From assembly GCA_947500755.1 (NCBI GenBank), contig CANMTO010000017.1:1-44934 (forward strand): a stretch of 44,934 bases of DNA, in the 5' to 3' direction. The notes under the pieces were generated by a model that worked only from the letters and a program-made list of their open reading frames with translations, was not told the origin of the DNA and did no database searches. Shown here in pieces: positions 34,093 to 42,441 of this stretch; position 1 is the stretch's first letter; each line of letters begins with the position of its first letter. The stretch comes from Flavobacteriales bacterium (lineage in GTDB: Bacteria > Bacteroidota > Bacteroidia > Flavobacteriales_D > Crocinitomicaceae). The position numbers and the translations under genes are program-made.

Positions 34093-34791
34093 ATGCAGAA
34101 CGAGCGTAAATTAATCATAGCTATTGATGGCTATGCCTCTAGTGGAAAAAGCACCTTGGCGAAAGCCTTAGCCGATGCGCTTGGCTACGTTTTCATAGAC
34201 ACGGGAGCCATGTATCGAGGTGTCGCCTATTTTACAGTTATCAATGGGTTATATACCCATGATTCGATTCATGAAGAGGCGCTTATCAAACGACTGGACG
34301 AGGTGCATTTAATGTTTGGCGATCCGATTACAGGAAACGACCGACCCTTACTTTTGAATGGTGTGAACATTAATGACCCCATTCGAAGCAGTGAAATATC
34401 TGCCCTCGTTTCCCTAGTTGCCGTGATTCCTGAGGTCCGCACTAAATTGGTGGATTTACAACGGCAGATGGGAACATACGGAGGGATTGTCATGGACGGA
34501 AGAGATATTGGTACGGTGGTATTTCCGCAGGCCGATTTAAAAATATTCGTTACTGCTGACCTTGATATTCGTGCACATCGGAGGTTTATAGAAATGCAAA
34601 AGAATATGCCAGACATTACCTTGGAAGCAGTTAAAGCCAACCTTGCCTCGAGGGATGAAATCGATACAACGCGTAGTATTGGTCCCTTAAAGCAGGCGCA
34701 AGGTGCCGTACTTTTTGATACGGGCCTACTCACACGAGAAACGCAGCTTGAAAAAGCACTCACCTTAGTACATGAACTGTTAGCAGAATGA
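34093..34791 (+). CDS. cmk: Cytidylate kinase
   Basis: A 232-residue CMP/dCMP kinase of pyrimidine nucleotide metabolism. Family features are the ATP loop IAIDGYASSGKSTLAKALA, FIDTGAMYRGVAYF, IVMDGRDIGTVVFPQADLKI and the C-terminal lid SRDEIDTTRSIGPLKQAQ. Length is normal. The open frame could start at a TTG nine bases earlier, but that TTG belongs to the -7 box. It overlaps the following lipoprotein gene by four bases. Confidence 0.96.
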   Translation: MQNERKLIIAIDGYASSGKSTLAKALADALGYVFIDTGAMYRGVAYFTVINGLYTHDSIHEEALIKRLDEVHLMFGDPITGNDRPLLLNGVNINDPIRSSEISALVSLVAVIPEVRTKLVDLQRQMGTYGGIVMDGRDIGTVVFPQADLKIFVTADLDIRAHRRFIEMQKNMPDITLEAVKANLASRDEIDTTRSIGPLKQAQGAVLFDTGLLTRETQLEKALTLVHELLAE

Positions 34792-35561
34792 AAGCACTCC
34801 TAGCCATCCTTATGCTTAGTACCTTGATGTTCTCCTGTGGAAATGAGGAGGTCATGGATGATCCTGCATCACCAAAAGAACCCACAGCCCATGAAGGCGG
34901 TGATTTGAGAAGCAGGGCTGCACGGCATGTAGAAGCCCAATTAAACATTGCCGGAACAGAACGTTACGGCCTCACAATTCACAAACAAAATTTGGATGGG
35001 GATGATAAAGAAGATGCAATCATTACCGTAAATCGATTCAATTATGCCTTAGAAAAGGCGAGGCAATCCCCCAATGCCGCAAAACTTGCAGAGATCGGTT
35101 ATTTGGGGAATTATAACTACCTGTTTTATTACGATGGCGGATTAGATTTGATTTCCCCAGCGATTGCAGTCCCCTCTTCTCCGTATCTTCCGTTAGAAAT
35201 TTCATTTGAACCCATTACATCGACAGAATATAATGATGTCTTAGTTACCTATCGAATCCGAAATTCAGCATATCGCGCATTTTTCACGGTGGAAAATCAT
35301 ACGCCAGCTCGATATTTCGAATGGCCAATCTTTGATGAATTAGGGACACCACGCGCTCAAGCGTTCTCCTTCGCATATATTGCTACCGCAATGAATCCGC
35401 GAAAGAATATACAAGTGTATCAAGCTAAGATAAGCCTCGCCGACACCACCAGAAATTTCAATGTGGCTAAACCAATACTCACAAAAGAATCTAAGGTATT
35501 GTACGAGTTCTTTTACTTACCCTCGCAACAAAAATACGTAACCAAAAAAAATACACCTTAA
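34788..35561 (+). CDS. Putative lipoprotein of unknown function
   Basis: A 257-residue protein starting with a lipoprotein signal (LLAILMLSTLMFSC, lipobox FSC at Cys17). An acidic, proline-rich linker follows (NEEVMDDPASPKEPTAHEGG). The body contains DLDGDDKEDAIITVNRFNY-like sequence (here NLDGDDKEDAIITVNRF), an aspartate-rich calcium-site-like pattern, and YDGGLDLISPAIAVPSSPYL. I do not recognise the family. Its start overlaps cmk by four bases and DUF4870 follows two bases after its stop, so it is cotranscribed with both. Confidence 0.78.
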   Translation: MKALLAILMLSTLMFSCGNEEVMDDPASPKEPTAHEGGDLRSRAARHVEAQLNIAGTERYGLTIHKQNLDGDDKEDAIITVNRFNYALEKARQSPNAAKLAEIGYLGNYNYLFYYDGGLDLISPAIAVPSSPYLPLEISFEPITSTEYNDVLVTYRIRNSAYRAFFTVENHTPARYFEWPIFDELGTPRAQAFSFAYIATAMNPRKNIQVYQAKISLADTTRNFNVAKPILTKESKVLYEFFYLPSQQKYVTKKNTP

Positions 35562-35563
35562 CG

Positions 35564-36013
35564 ATGTTGTTAGATCAAGAATCACGCGAAGAAGATATCA
35601 AACCATGGAATATGGACATAAATTCTTTTTGTATGCTCATGCACTTAAGTCAATTTGCCTCCAGCTTCTTCCCATTGGCTGGAATCATTATGCCGATCAT
35701 CATGTGGCAGCAATTCAAAAAAGATAGCAGCATCATCCATGAAAACGGAAAACAAATCATGAATTTCATGTTGACGACCTTCCTTGTCGGAATCGTTTTT
35801 ACCCTCGGGTTGGTTGCAGTGGTTATGACCTTGTTCACCAACGCTACCTCAGACCAAAGTCCAGCCATATTTTCAGCGATGGGCTTAATTACGATCCTAA
35901 TTTTTGCCGCTGGATTCGGCATTGCATATGTTGTGTTCATTATCCTTGCAGCAATTAAAGCGTATCATGGACACGTTGGGAAATACCCCTTAACCATTAG
36001 ATTTATTCGATGA
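35564..36013 (+). CDS. DUF4870 family membrane protein
   Basis: A 149-residue protein with an N-terminal soluble stretch and three membrane regions. MLMHLSQFASSFFPLAGIIM, PIIMWQQFKKDSSIIHENGK and KQIMNFMLTTFLVGI are the DUF4870 (Tic20-like) signature. Function is unknown. It overlaps the methyltransferase gene by four bases. Confidence 0.85.
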   Translation: MLLDQESREEDIKPWNMDINSFCMLMHLSQFASSFFPLAGIIMPIIMWQQFKKDSSIIHENGKQIMNFMLTTFLVGIVFTLGLVAVVMTLFTNATSDQSPAIFSAMGLITILIFAAGFGIAYVVFIILAAIKAYHGHVGKYPLTIRFIR

Positions 36014-36732
36014 AAAATACAGCTTCGGAGGTTACCGAATTTTACGACGAATACGTTGCTGAACAAGCGAACACAGGAATTAATGATCGGATTTATGGGG
36101 TATATGAACGCCTTATTGGACTTGGGTTAAATGCTCAAAGTTCAGTGCTTGAACTTGGTTGTGGTATTGGGATGATGACTTCCCTGATGAAACGAACCGT
36201 GAACCAAGGAAAAATACATGCAATCGATATTAGCGCAGCATCAATCGAATATGGAAAAGCGAAATTTGGCGGAGCTAACATTACCTTCAGTACGCAAGAC
36301 ATTACCGCCTTCGAAACTCCGTTAACTACTCCGGATTTCATTACCTTAATTGATGTACTTGAACATATTCCACTTGACTTGCATGCGGCCTTATTCAAAC
36401 GAATCTCCCAGGGTATGGGTCTTAACTCACACTTCGTAATTAACCTACCCAACCCAGACTATATTGCTCATGACATCGCCTTGGAGGCAGATTCCTTGCA
36501 AGTGATAGACCAACCGGTTCCGTTTGCCTCCTTAATTCAACAACTGGATGATGCCGGCTTAGAATTAATGACTTATCAGAAATATGGTCTGTGGCATCAC
36601 GACGAATACCAATGGTTTGTTTTACGAATAAAACGCCCGTTTAATGAAGTTCGAATCGATGATTCATTAACGCTTATGGAGAAAATCAAACGAAAAATCA
36701 AGCGATTAAGAATTAAGCGATTCAATAAATAA
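36010..36732 (+). CDS. Class I SAM-dependent methyltransferase
   Basis: A 240-residue Rossmann-fold methyltransferase. Motif I, VLELGCGIGMMTSLM, is near residues 46-60, the acidic end of strand two is IHAIDISAASIEYG, and TLIDVLEHIPLD is motif IV. It resembles the Methyltransf_11/23-type small-molecule enzymes; the substrate is unknown. The C-terminal 25 residues are strongly basic (KIKRKIKRLRIKRFNK), perhaps for membrane or nucleic-acid contact. It is the last gene of the cmk operon and is followed by a strong hairpin. Confidence 0.87.
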   Translation: MKNTASEVTEFYDEYVAEQANTGINDRIYGVYERLIGLGLNAQSSVLELGCGIGMMTSLMKRTVNQGKIHAIDISAASIEYGKAKFGGANITFSTQDITAFETPLTTPDFITLIDVLEHIPLDLHAALFKRISQGMGLNSHFVINLPNPDYIAHDIALEADSLQVIDQPVPFASLIQQLDDAGLELMTYQKYGLWHHDEYQWFVLRIKRPFNEVRIDDSLTLMEKIKRKIKRLRIKRFNK

Positions 36733-36739
36733 ATAACTA

Positions 36740-36777
36740 AATAACTGGGTGCGGTTTTAAACCCGCACCCAGTTATT
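36740..36777. terminator. Bidirectional terminator between the methyltransferase and TonB receptor genes
   Basis: Positions 36740-36754 pair perfectly with 36763-36777 (15 bp, eight-base loop). The plus-strand tail contains GTTGTTTT slightly downstream, and the minus-strand tail is TTTAGTTATTTATT. Convergent genes end on both sides. Part of the right arm (GCACCCAGTT) is repeated at once at 36778-36787. Confidence 0.8.
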
Positions 36778-36796
36778 GCACCCAGTTGTTTTCACA

Positions 36797-39211
36797 CTAA
36801 AAATTCCCGCGAAGCGTAACAATGAAGTTTCGACCAGGCGCAGAAATGTTTGAAGCGAAATTTCGGTAATTCTGATTCAGTATGTTTTCACAGGCTACCT
36901 GAAGGGATAACTGACGAGAGAAATTATAATTCACTCGCGCATTTACAGTGGCCCATGAAGGCATTCCGTAGGGTGTAGCGTACGCAAAATTATCTTCTCC
37001 TACCATGTTGTAATCCGCTAAGCGTTTCCAACCGGAATAATTCATGAATAATTCAGTTCGGAGCTTGCCAATCGTATAGACCATCGCCAATTTCCCAAAT
37101 ACAGGCGGAATATGATCCAAGGGAATGCTATCCGTTACATTTCTTCCTTTCGTATAATTCACCGTGGCTATCATACTCAGGTGATCGTTTAGCTTGCCCG
37201 ACAACATCGACTCAAATCCATAAACATAGGCCCTTCCAGCGTTCGTAGTTGTCATCACCTGACTGAGTTGTCCATCATAAACTACCGAATCTGACCCATT
37301 AAACGTTCCGGCACCCACTGTAAGCGCATTGGTGAGTAAGGTATAGTATCCGGTCGCTTGTATGCTTAAGCCTTCTGATAACACGCGACTAATACCAAAC
37401 TCTCCATTGTAGGCATATTCTGCCTTTAGATTTGGGTTAGGCACTAACACAGACCCTTGCACACTTTCAAACACCTTGGATAAATCGTCCACGTTTGGCG
37501 CACGGAACGCCGTTGATCCGGTTAAGGACATTCTCCATAACTTATTCGGCATATAAATCAATCCAAGATTCCCATTAAGCGCTAAATGTTGTTGAGCAAT
37601 ATCATCAAATGGGAACGGGAAAAACGTTTGGTCAATAAAGTTGGCATTCAAACCCACATAGGATGCCCGAAGCCCATCGTTTAAAATCAATTTATCCGAA
37701 ATCTCCCAGGTATGTGTCGCGTACGCTGCCACAGACATCATGTTGGATCCCCCGTCGGGATAGCGTGTATCTAAGGAAGCGATCGTATCCGCAACAATAT
37801 CTTTTTGAAAAGCTGTAGATTTCACCTGATTGTGCCATGCGTCAAGCCCATAACGGAATTCATGATCTCCGTTCTTCTTTGTGAAATCCGCATTTAGTGT
37901 AAAGATGTCTAAATGCTCTATGCGGTGATTTAAGAAATTCTTTTTGAATCGTCGATCCATGCGGCTCTCTTCGATGGCTTGATACCCGAGCGTCATGCGG
38001 GCTGCATCATACATGTTCGTTGCATTACTCAATTCCAAGGTATAGGCACTCATCAATCGAAATTGAGGCCCGTAATACCATTCGGCGAATCTCGGGCTCC
38101 CATTACTCGTTTGCGTTAATCGGTCGTAGCGGTCAATGTTACTGGAATTAGAAAGCTGTAAATTCAATTTATGCAGAACCCCTTCCTTTTGTTTAAAGGT
38201 GAATTTCTGCAACACATCATATTGTGAATAGGCCGATCCTACTTGTAGGTTTGTATCGGAATTCATGATCATGGAATCCACGCCTTGAATGCGTTCCACA
38301 TACCATGGTCGCGCCCCAAAACTTCCAACGAAATCATTCCTTCGAGCGCCTTGCCGCAAATCACCAAAATTGGAATACGTAAACGAGGTTAATGAACCCA
38401 AACGTTTTGTCCCAACAGAAACATCTGCATGCGCTGCATACCCATTCACTGCACTCATGTAACGCGTAAATGCACTCGCTTTGATTAATGTTTTATCGGT
38501 TGTACTCAAGGTTGGATTCTTAGTCGTAAAGTGCATCACTCCTCCTATGGCATCCGAGCCATACACTACCGCGCCCGGTCCAAAGACCACCTCTACCCGA
38601 TCCATGACCCCATTATCCATAGTGATTACATTCTGGAGATGGCCCGCACGATAAATGGCATTATTCATACGTACGCCGTCCACGACTATGAGTACCTTAT
38701 TGGTTTCAAAGCCACGAATGATTGGACTTCCGCCGCCCAATTGACTTTTTTGCACAAAGACATTTCCTGAATTTGCCAAGACATCAGCAGTGGACGTTTG
38801 ATTCATCAAGACCAATTCTTGTTTGGAAATCACCTGTACTTTCTGAGCCAAGTCTTTTCGTTTCTCGCTGAACTTACTTGCTGAAACCACGACCTCATCC
38901 ACGGAATGTTGGTTAGGGAACATGGGTATTTTTCCTGAATTCGCTTTGATCTCATCAGAACCGACCGTTCGAGAAAGGTAGCCATCGGACTCAATAAGGT
39001 AGCATGAAGCAAATTGAATTATGGTTACGAAGCCTTCGATTCCTGTTTGATTTAACTTGGTTTGACCGTCACAGCTTTTAACTAGCGCTTCACTCAGCGG
39101 AAGGTTTGTGTTCTGGTCGTAGATATATAATTTTTGGGCGCAAAAAGGATCCTGGATCCATGCCAAAACGAGAACAAGAAACAGGAAGAATCGATTAAAT
39201 TTAATGAACAT
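36797..39211 (-). CDS. TonB-dependent outer-membrane receptor
   Basis: An 804-residue outer-membrane transporter. Signal peptide: FFLFLVLVLAWIQDPFCAQ. A short carboxypeptidase-regulatory-like domain occupies about 25-100. The plug is at about 110-225 (QTSTADVLANSGNVFVQKSQ, GGGSPIIRGFETNKVLIVVD, GPGAVVYGSDAIGGVMHF) and a beta barrel ends in the aromatic FIVTLRGNF. FRAP (in TAFRAPNVDDL) and NPNL (in VPNPNLKAEY) motifs are present, as in haem receptors such as HemR. The histidine usually found between them is missing and these motifs also occur in other receptors, so the ligand is not assigned. The start is three bases after a one-mismatch -7 box (39222-39215). Confidence 0.9.
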   Translation of the reverse strand: MFIKFNRFFLFLVLVLAWIQDPFCAQKLYIYDQNTNLPLSEALVKSCDGQTKLNQTGIEGFVTIIQFASCYLIESDGYLSRTVGSDEIKANSGKIPMFPNQHSVDEVVVSASKFSEKRKDLAQKVQVISKQELVLMNQTSTADVLANSGNVFVQKSQLGGGSPIIRGFETNKVLIVVDGVRMNNAIYRAGHLQNVITMDNGVMDRVEVVFGPGAVVYGSDAIGGVMHFTTKNPTLSTTDKTLIKASAFTRYMSAVNGYAAHADVSVGTKRLGSLTSFTYSNFGDLRQGARRNDFVGSFGARPWYVERIQGVDSMIMNSDTNLQVGSAYSQYDVLQKFTFKQKEGVLHKLNLQLSNSSNIDRYDRLTQTSNGSPRFAEWYYGPQFRLMSAYTLELSNATNMYDAARMTLGYQAIEESRMDRRFKKNFLNHRIEHLDIFTLNADFTKKNGDHEFRYGLDAWHNQVKSTAFQKDIVADTIASLDTRYPDGGSNMMSVAAYATHTWEISDKLILNDGLRASYVGLNANFIDQTFFPFPFDDIAQQHLALNGNLGLIYMPNKLWRMSLTGSTAFRAPNVDDLSKVFESVQGSVLVPNPNLKAEYAYNGEFGISRVLSEGLSIQATGYYTLLTNALTVGAGTFNGSDSVVYDGQLSQVMTTTNAGRAYVYGFESMLSGKLNDHLSMIATVNYTKGRNVTDSIPLDHIPPVFGKLAMVYTIGKLRTELFMNYSGWKRLADYNMVGEDNFAYATPYGMPSWATVNARVNYNFSRQLSLQVACENILNQNYRNFASNISAPGRNFIVTLRGNF

Positions 39212-39239
39212 GCGTAAAATTAATGGTTATTTTCGAACC

Positions 39240-39878
39240 ATGGAACACACCTTAAAGTCGGTCAAAACCTATCGCTATGAAATTCAAGCACCTCAGACGA
39301 GCGTAACGAAGCAGAAAATGATTATCGCCCTTCACGGCTATGGTCAGCTAGCCAAGTATTTTATAAGAAAATTTGAAGCCTTATCCTCGGAGTATCTGAT
39401 TGTTTGTCCAGAAGGACCGCACCGATTTTATTTGAAGGGTTCTAGTGGACGAGTTGGTGCCAGTTGGATGACGAAAGAAGTGCGGGAAATGGATATTGAG
39501 GATAACGTACATTGGCTCAATGCCCTGATAGATGAATTGAAAGAACATTATACCCCAGATTCGATTACACTCTTAGGTTTTTCTCAAGGCGCAGCCACGG
39601 CAGCGCGGTGGTATCAGCAAAATCCAAAACAGTTCGATCGATTAATCCTCTGGGCTGCGGTATTTCCACCCGATTTAGATGCCGGAACCTTCCCGAAAGA
39701 AAACCCGATGCATTTCGTTTTGGGATCGGAAGATGAATATTACCAAGGTGAAGGCGCGGAAGCACTCAAGAACAGCTATCTGGAACTCGGATTCAAGGTA
39801 CATGCCTACGAGGGAACACATGATATTGATTCGAAGGTTGTAGCGGAGATTTTGGGGCCTTTGTTCCACGGGATTTGA
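39240..39878 (+). CDS. Alpha/beta hydrolase (phospholipase/carboxylesterase type)
   Basis: A 212-residue serine hydrolase without signal peptide. The nucleophile elbow is GFSQG, the oxyanion region is ALHGYGQ, the acid is in GSEDEYY and the histidine is in GTHDID. The family hydrolyses short acyl or thioester bonds; the substrate is unknown. The frame also has an ATG at 39204 overlapping the divergent receptor start. I prefer ATG 39240 (MEHTLKSVKT), which sits four bases after a -7-like box TATTTTCG (39228-39235). The stop codon lies inside a 29-base hairpin. Confidence 0.87.
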   Translation: MEHTLKSVKTYRYEIQAPQTSVTKQKMIIALHGYGQLAKYFIRKFEALSSEYLIVCPEGPHRFYLKGSSGRVGASWMTKEVREMDIEDNVHWLNALIDELKEHYTPDSITLLGFSQGAATAARWYQQNPKQFDRLILWAAVFPPDLDAGTFPKENPMHFVLGSEDEYYQGEGAEALKNSYLELGFKVHAYEGTHDIDSKVVAEILGPLFHGI

Positions 39879-39891
39879 AATCCCGTGGAAC
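39863..39891. terminator. 29-base hairpin between convergent genes
   Basis: A near-perfect inverted repeat (39863-39876 with 39878-39891, centre 39877) covers the hydrolase stop codon and ends nine bases before the SDR gene end. No T-run follows on either strand, so intrinsic termination is uncertain; it may protect the 3' ends of both mRNAs. Confidence 0.5.
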
Positions 39892-39899
39892 GGTTAAGC

Positions 39900-40691
39900 T
39901 TACGTCGCTTTCTGCTTGGCGATTACTCGACGGAAAATGCAGGGAACAAAACGTTTAAGATATACGGCAATGATTTCTTTATTTCCAATAAGCACCTCCG
40001 GTTTATTCTTACTTGCCGCACGTACGATTTGACGAGCGCAAACCTCGGCAGGCATTCCAGTTTCCTGATTATGGTCCATTTCATTGTGCGTTTCGCCTTG
40101 CGCATTGAGCGCACTCATCGATATTTCGGTATTAATTTTACCCGGACAAACCATGGTTACTGTGATTCCGTGCGATGCTTCTTCCAAGGCTAAACTTTCA
40201 AAAAACCCGTGTAAGGCATGTTTGGAAGCAGCATAGGCCGAACGAAGGAAAAAACCGAACTTTCCAGAAATGCTGCTGATAACAATGATTTGACCCTTCA
40301 CCTCTCGAAGGCTTGGCAAAAGGGATTTGGTTAACCCAACCGCTCCAAAAAAATTAACCTCCATGATTTTACGGTCCACCTCCAAGGGGGTTTCCCCCAC
40401 CAGAGAACGCTGACTGATTCCCCCGTTATTCACCAGGACATCTACCCTACCTACGTGATCAATTACAGATGAAACTAAGGCATCCACATTCGAAAGATCT
40501 GTTAAATTTAACGAAATAACAGTATGAACTTCTGCATTTGGCAAGGTGTCTTTAATTTGATTCAACTTCTGTACATTTCGAGCCGCAAGGACTAAGATAG
40601 CCCCTTGATTCGCGAATTCACGGGCCAGGGCTTCTCCGATTCCTGAAGAGGCTCCAGTAATCCATACTACTTTATTGTGATAGGAACGCAT
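39900..40691 (-). CDS. Short-chain dehydrogenase/reductase
   Basis: A 263-residue classical SDR. It shows the cofactor motif TGASSGIG at 12-19, NNGG at 88-91, the serine of the catalytic set in VISSISG and YAASK at 153-157. AARN after strand two suggests NADP preference. The C-terminal ARQIVRAASKNKPEVLIGNK resembles the DltE/YdfG-like and DHRS7-like group. The substrate is unknown. It starts four bases after a perfect -7 box, and faces away from the gmhA-type gene. Confidence 0.9.
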   Translation of the reverse strand: MRSYHNKVVWITGASSGIGEALAREFANQGAILVLAARNVQKLNQIKDTLPNAEVHTVISLNLTDLSNVDALVSSVIDHVGRVDVLVNNGGISQRSLVGETPLEVDRKIMEVNFFGAVGLTKSLLPSLREVKGQIIVISSISGKFGFFLRSAYAASKHALHGFFESLALEEASHGITVTMVCPGKINTEISMSALNAQGETHNEMDHNQETGMPAEVCARQIVRAASKNKPEVLIGNKEIIAVYLKRFVPCIFRRVIAKQKAT

Positions 40692-40695
40692 AGGT

Positions 40696-40703
40696 CAAAG
40701 GTA
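40696..40703 (-). promoter_or_regulatory. -7 box of the SDR gene
   Basis: Minus-strand TACCTTTG, four bases before the ATG at 40691. A nearly leaderless mRNA is predicted. Confidence 0.55.
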
Positions 40704-40734
40704 AGAAAGATGTATTCACCAACAGTTATTTAAT

Positions 40735-40742
40735 TAATTTTG
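40735..40742 (+). promoter_or_regulatory. -7 box of the gmhA-type gene
   Basis: TAATTTTG, a perfect match, twelve bases before the ATG at 40755. The final TTG could be mistaken for a start codon. Confidence 0.5.
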
Positions 40743-40754
40743 AAAAAAAACATC

Positions 40755-41333
40755 ATGCAACATCCTGCTATTGCCACACATTTTGAAGAAGCTGAATCAG
40801 TGCTCAAACAATTCCAAACGGAAGAAAATTTCAAGAAAATTGAGCAAGCAATTCAGTGGATGAGCCAAGCAATCCAACACGGGGGAAAAATCATTTCGTG
40901 CGGTAACGGTGGGTCGATGTGTGATTCTATGCACTTTGCGGAAGAATTGAGCGGAAGATACCGCAACAATCGAAAAGCCTTGGCTGCGATCTCCATTTCC
41001 GACCCATCCCATTTAAGTTGTGTGGCCAATGATTATGGCTATGATTTCGTTTTTTCACGCTTCATCGAGGGCTTAGGAAATGAAGGCGATGTATTGTTAG
41101 GCATATCAACTTCAGGGAATTCAAAAAATGTAATTCATGCCGTGACGGCCGCCAAAGAAAAAGGAATGAAAACAATCATCTTAAGCGGTAAAGACGGCGG
41201 ACAATTAGCTTCCCTGGCAGACCTTGAGATTCGTGCACCACACAGTGCATACGCAGACCGCGCTCAAGAAATTCACATTAAAGTGATACATGCCTTCATA
41301 GACGGGATTGAGCGCCAATTAGGGTTGCAATAA
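40755..41333 (+). CDS. gmhA: D-sedoheptulose 7-phosphate isomerase
   Basis: A 192-residue SIS-domain isomerase that makes D-glycero-D-manno-heptose 7-phosphate for lipopolysaccharide core. The active-site block [20 protein letters not shown] closely matches E. coli GmhA (CGNGGS and HFAEEL). Further motifs are [20 protein letters not shown] and SGNSKNV. Length is normal. The start is the ATG at 40755 ([10 protein letters not shown]). No other heptose genes are in the window. The gene ends 15 bases inside the convergent DCC-family gene. Confidence 0.92.
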   Translation: MQHPAIATHFEEAESVLKQFQTEENFKKIEQAIQWMSQAIQHGGKIISCGNGGSMCDSMHFAEELSGRYRNNRKALAAISISDPSHLSCVANDYGYDFVFSRFIEGLGNEGDVLLGISTSGNSKNVIHAVTAAKEKGMKTIILSGKDGGQLASLADLEIRAPHSAYADRAQEIHIKVIHAFIDGIERQLGLQ

Positions 41334-41726
41334 GCGCTTAGCCAAGCGAACATCGACTATACACTCCTTAAAAATCCGTTTTCTTCGCCTGGCAACAAAG
41401 TCATAAATCTTATCTCGAAACCCCTTTGGGAAAAGCCATCCCAAGCGCAGCATCAACAAGTACCCCTTTAAAAAAGGCAACAGCTTCAAGACCGCCGTAG
41501 ATTTACTGTACAGTTGATTTCCATCGAAAAAATATACGGTATCCTCTTCCCTCTTATAGGACGGTTGCTTACTAAGAAATTCGTTAGCAGCTGCTGTATC
41601 CAAGGCCGAAAATAAAATCTTGGAATCTTTCTCATGGGTTAAGATAAACGTCACTACCCGATTGCACAAGGCACAATCGCCATCATAAAAAAGTATCGCT
41701 TGCTTAGATAACATTTCGGACCCCAT
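41319..41726 (-). CDS. DCC-family (DUF393) thiol-disulfide oxidoreductase-like protein
   Basis: A 135-residue protein with the DCC motif [13 protein letters not shown] near residues 13-25, a variant CxxC site, and the conserved tail region [20 protein letters not shown] typical of DUF393. The family is predicted to be redox active but its role is unknown. It starts inside the end of the metal-receptor gene: 23 bases of overlap with ATG at 41726, or 11 with the ATG at 41714 ([10 protein letters not shown]), which is a plausible alternative. Confidence 0.85.
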   Translation of the reverse strand: MGSEMLSKQAILFYDGDCALCNRVVTFILTHEKDSKILFSALDTAAANEFLSKQPSYKREEDTVYFFDGNQLYSKSTAVLKLLPFLKGYLLMLRLGWLFPKGFRDKIYDFVARRRKRIFKECIVDVRLAKRLLQP

Positions 41727-42441
41727 ACCATGAAAATTCTTCCCCGGACACCAGCATTATCTGTGAGAATGGAAAGCGTTCTTGAAAATACCCGAAATCC
41801 GTTTCCTTGAATGGAAAAGGTTCCGTACTCAACAAAACCACGTCGGGATTGACCTCATCCAAATCGCTCAGCATAGGGTAACGCCCCATTTCAACACAAT
41901 TCGCGTAGCCAATTGCCTGCATGTACGCATCGATGTAGGTGCCTTTTCCCACCACCATCTCCGGATCTTTCCAGATAAAATAAAGCGCCTTTTTACCTTG
42001 ACCTTTGGTTTTATTTTCTTCAAAAAAGGCCTTCCACCGGGTAATCCATGCCAATGATTCTTCCTCCATCCCAAGGATTTCCCCAAGTGAGGTCAACATG
42101 GAGTACATGTCTTGAATGGAATTCACATCGCTCATCCAAACCGGGGCAAATTCACCCAGTGCCGCAATGTCTTCTTGTCGGTTTTCTTCTTTATTCCCAA
42201 TAATTAAATCCGGCTTGAGCGCTTTAATTTTATCAATGTCAGGTGTTTTCGTTCCCCCAATCCGAGGTTTTGTTAAGTACCATTCGTCGGGATAAATACA
42301 AAACTTAGTGATCGCCACAACCCGATCGCCCAGCCCTAAGGCGTAAAGGAATTCAGTAATGGAAGGAACCAAAGAAATAATCCGTTGTGGATTCCTTGGA
42401 ATCGAAACGATGTTACCCAATTGATCGCTACATTCAGGCAT
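41704..42441 (-). CDS. BtuF-like helical-backbone metal receptor without signal peptide
   Basis: A 245-residue periplasmic-binding-protein-like fold of the cobalamin/siderophore (class III) group. Visible are RNPQRIISLVPSITEFLYAL, IGGTKTPDIDKIKALKPDLI and VNPDVVLLSTEPFPF. These proteins normally deliver ligand to an ABC importer from the periplasm. This one begins MPECSDQLGNIVSIPRNPQR and has no signal peptide or lipobox, and no permease or ATPase gene is nearby. A cytoplasmic role, or export by another path, is possible. It overlaps the cystathionine synthase-type gene by one base. Confidence 0.8.
   Translation of the reverse strand: MPECSDQLGNIVSIPRNPQRIISLVPSITEFLYALGLGDRVVAITKFCIYPDEWYLTKPRIGGTKTPDIDKIKALKPDLIIGNKEENRQEDIAALGEFAPVWMSDVNSIQDMYSMLTSLGEILGMEEESLAWITRWKAFFEENKTKGQGKKALYFIWKDPEMVVGKGTYIDAYMQAIGYANCVEMGRYPMLSDLDEVNPDVVLLSTEPFPFKETDFGYFQERFPFSQIMLVSGEEFSWYGVRNVI

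Noticed and set aside
34269-34763. 164-residue minus-strand frame inside cmk
   Set aside because: It lies wholly within cmk, is rich in Ser, Arg and Ile in a shadow-frame pattern, and has no motif.
36778-36787. Direct repeat of GCACCCAGTT as a mobile-element end or attachment site
   Set aside because: It only repeats part of the terminator arm, and there is no integrase or transposase in the window.
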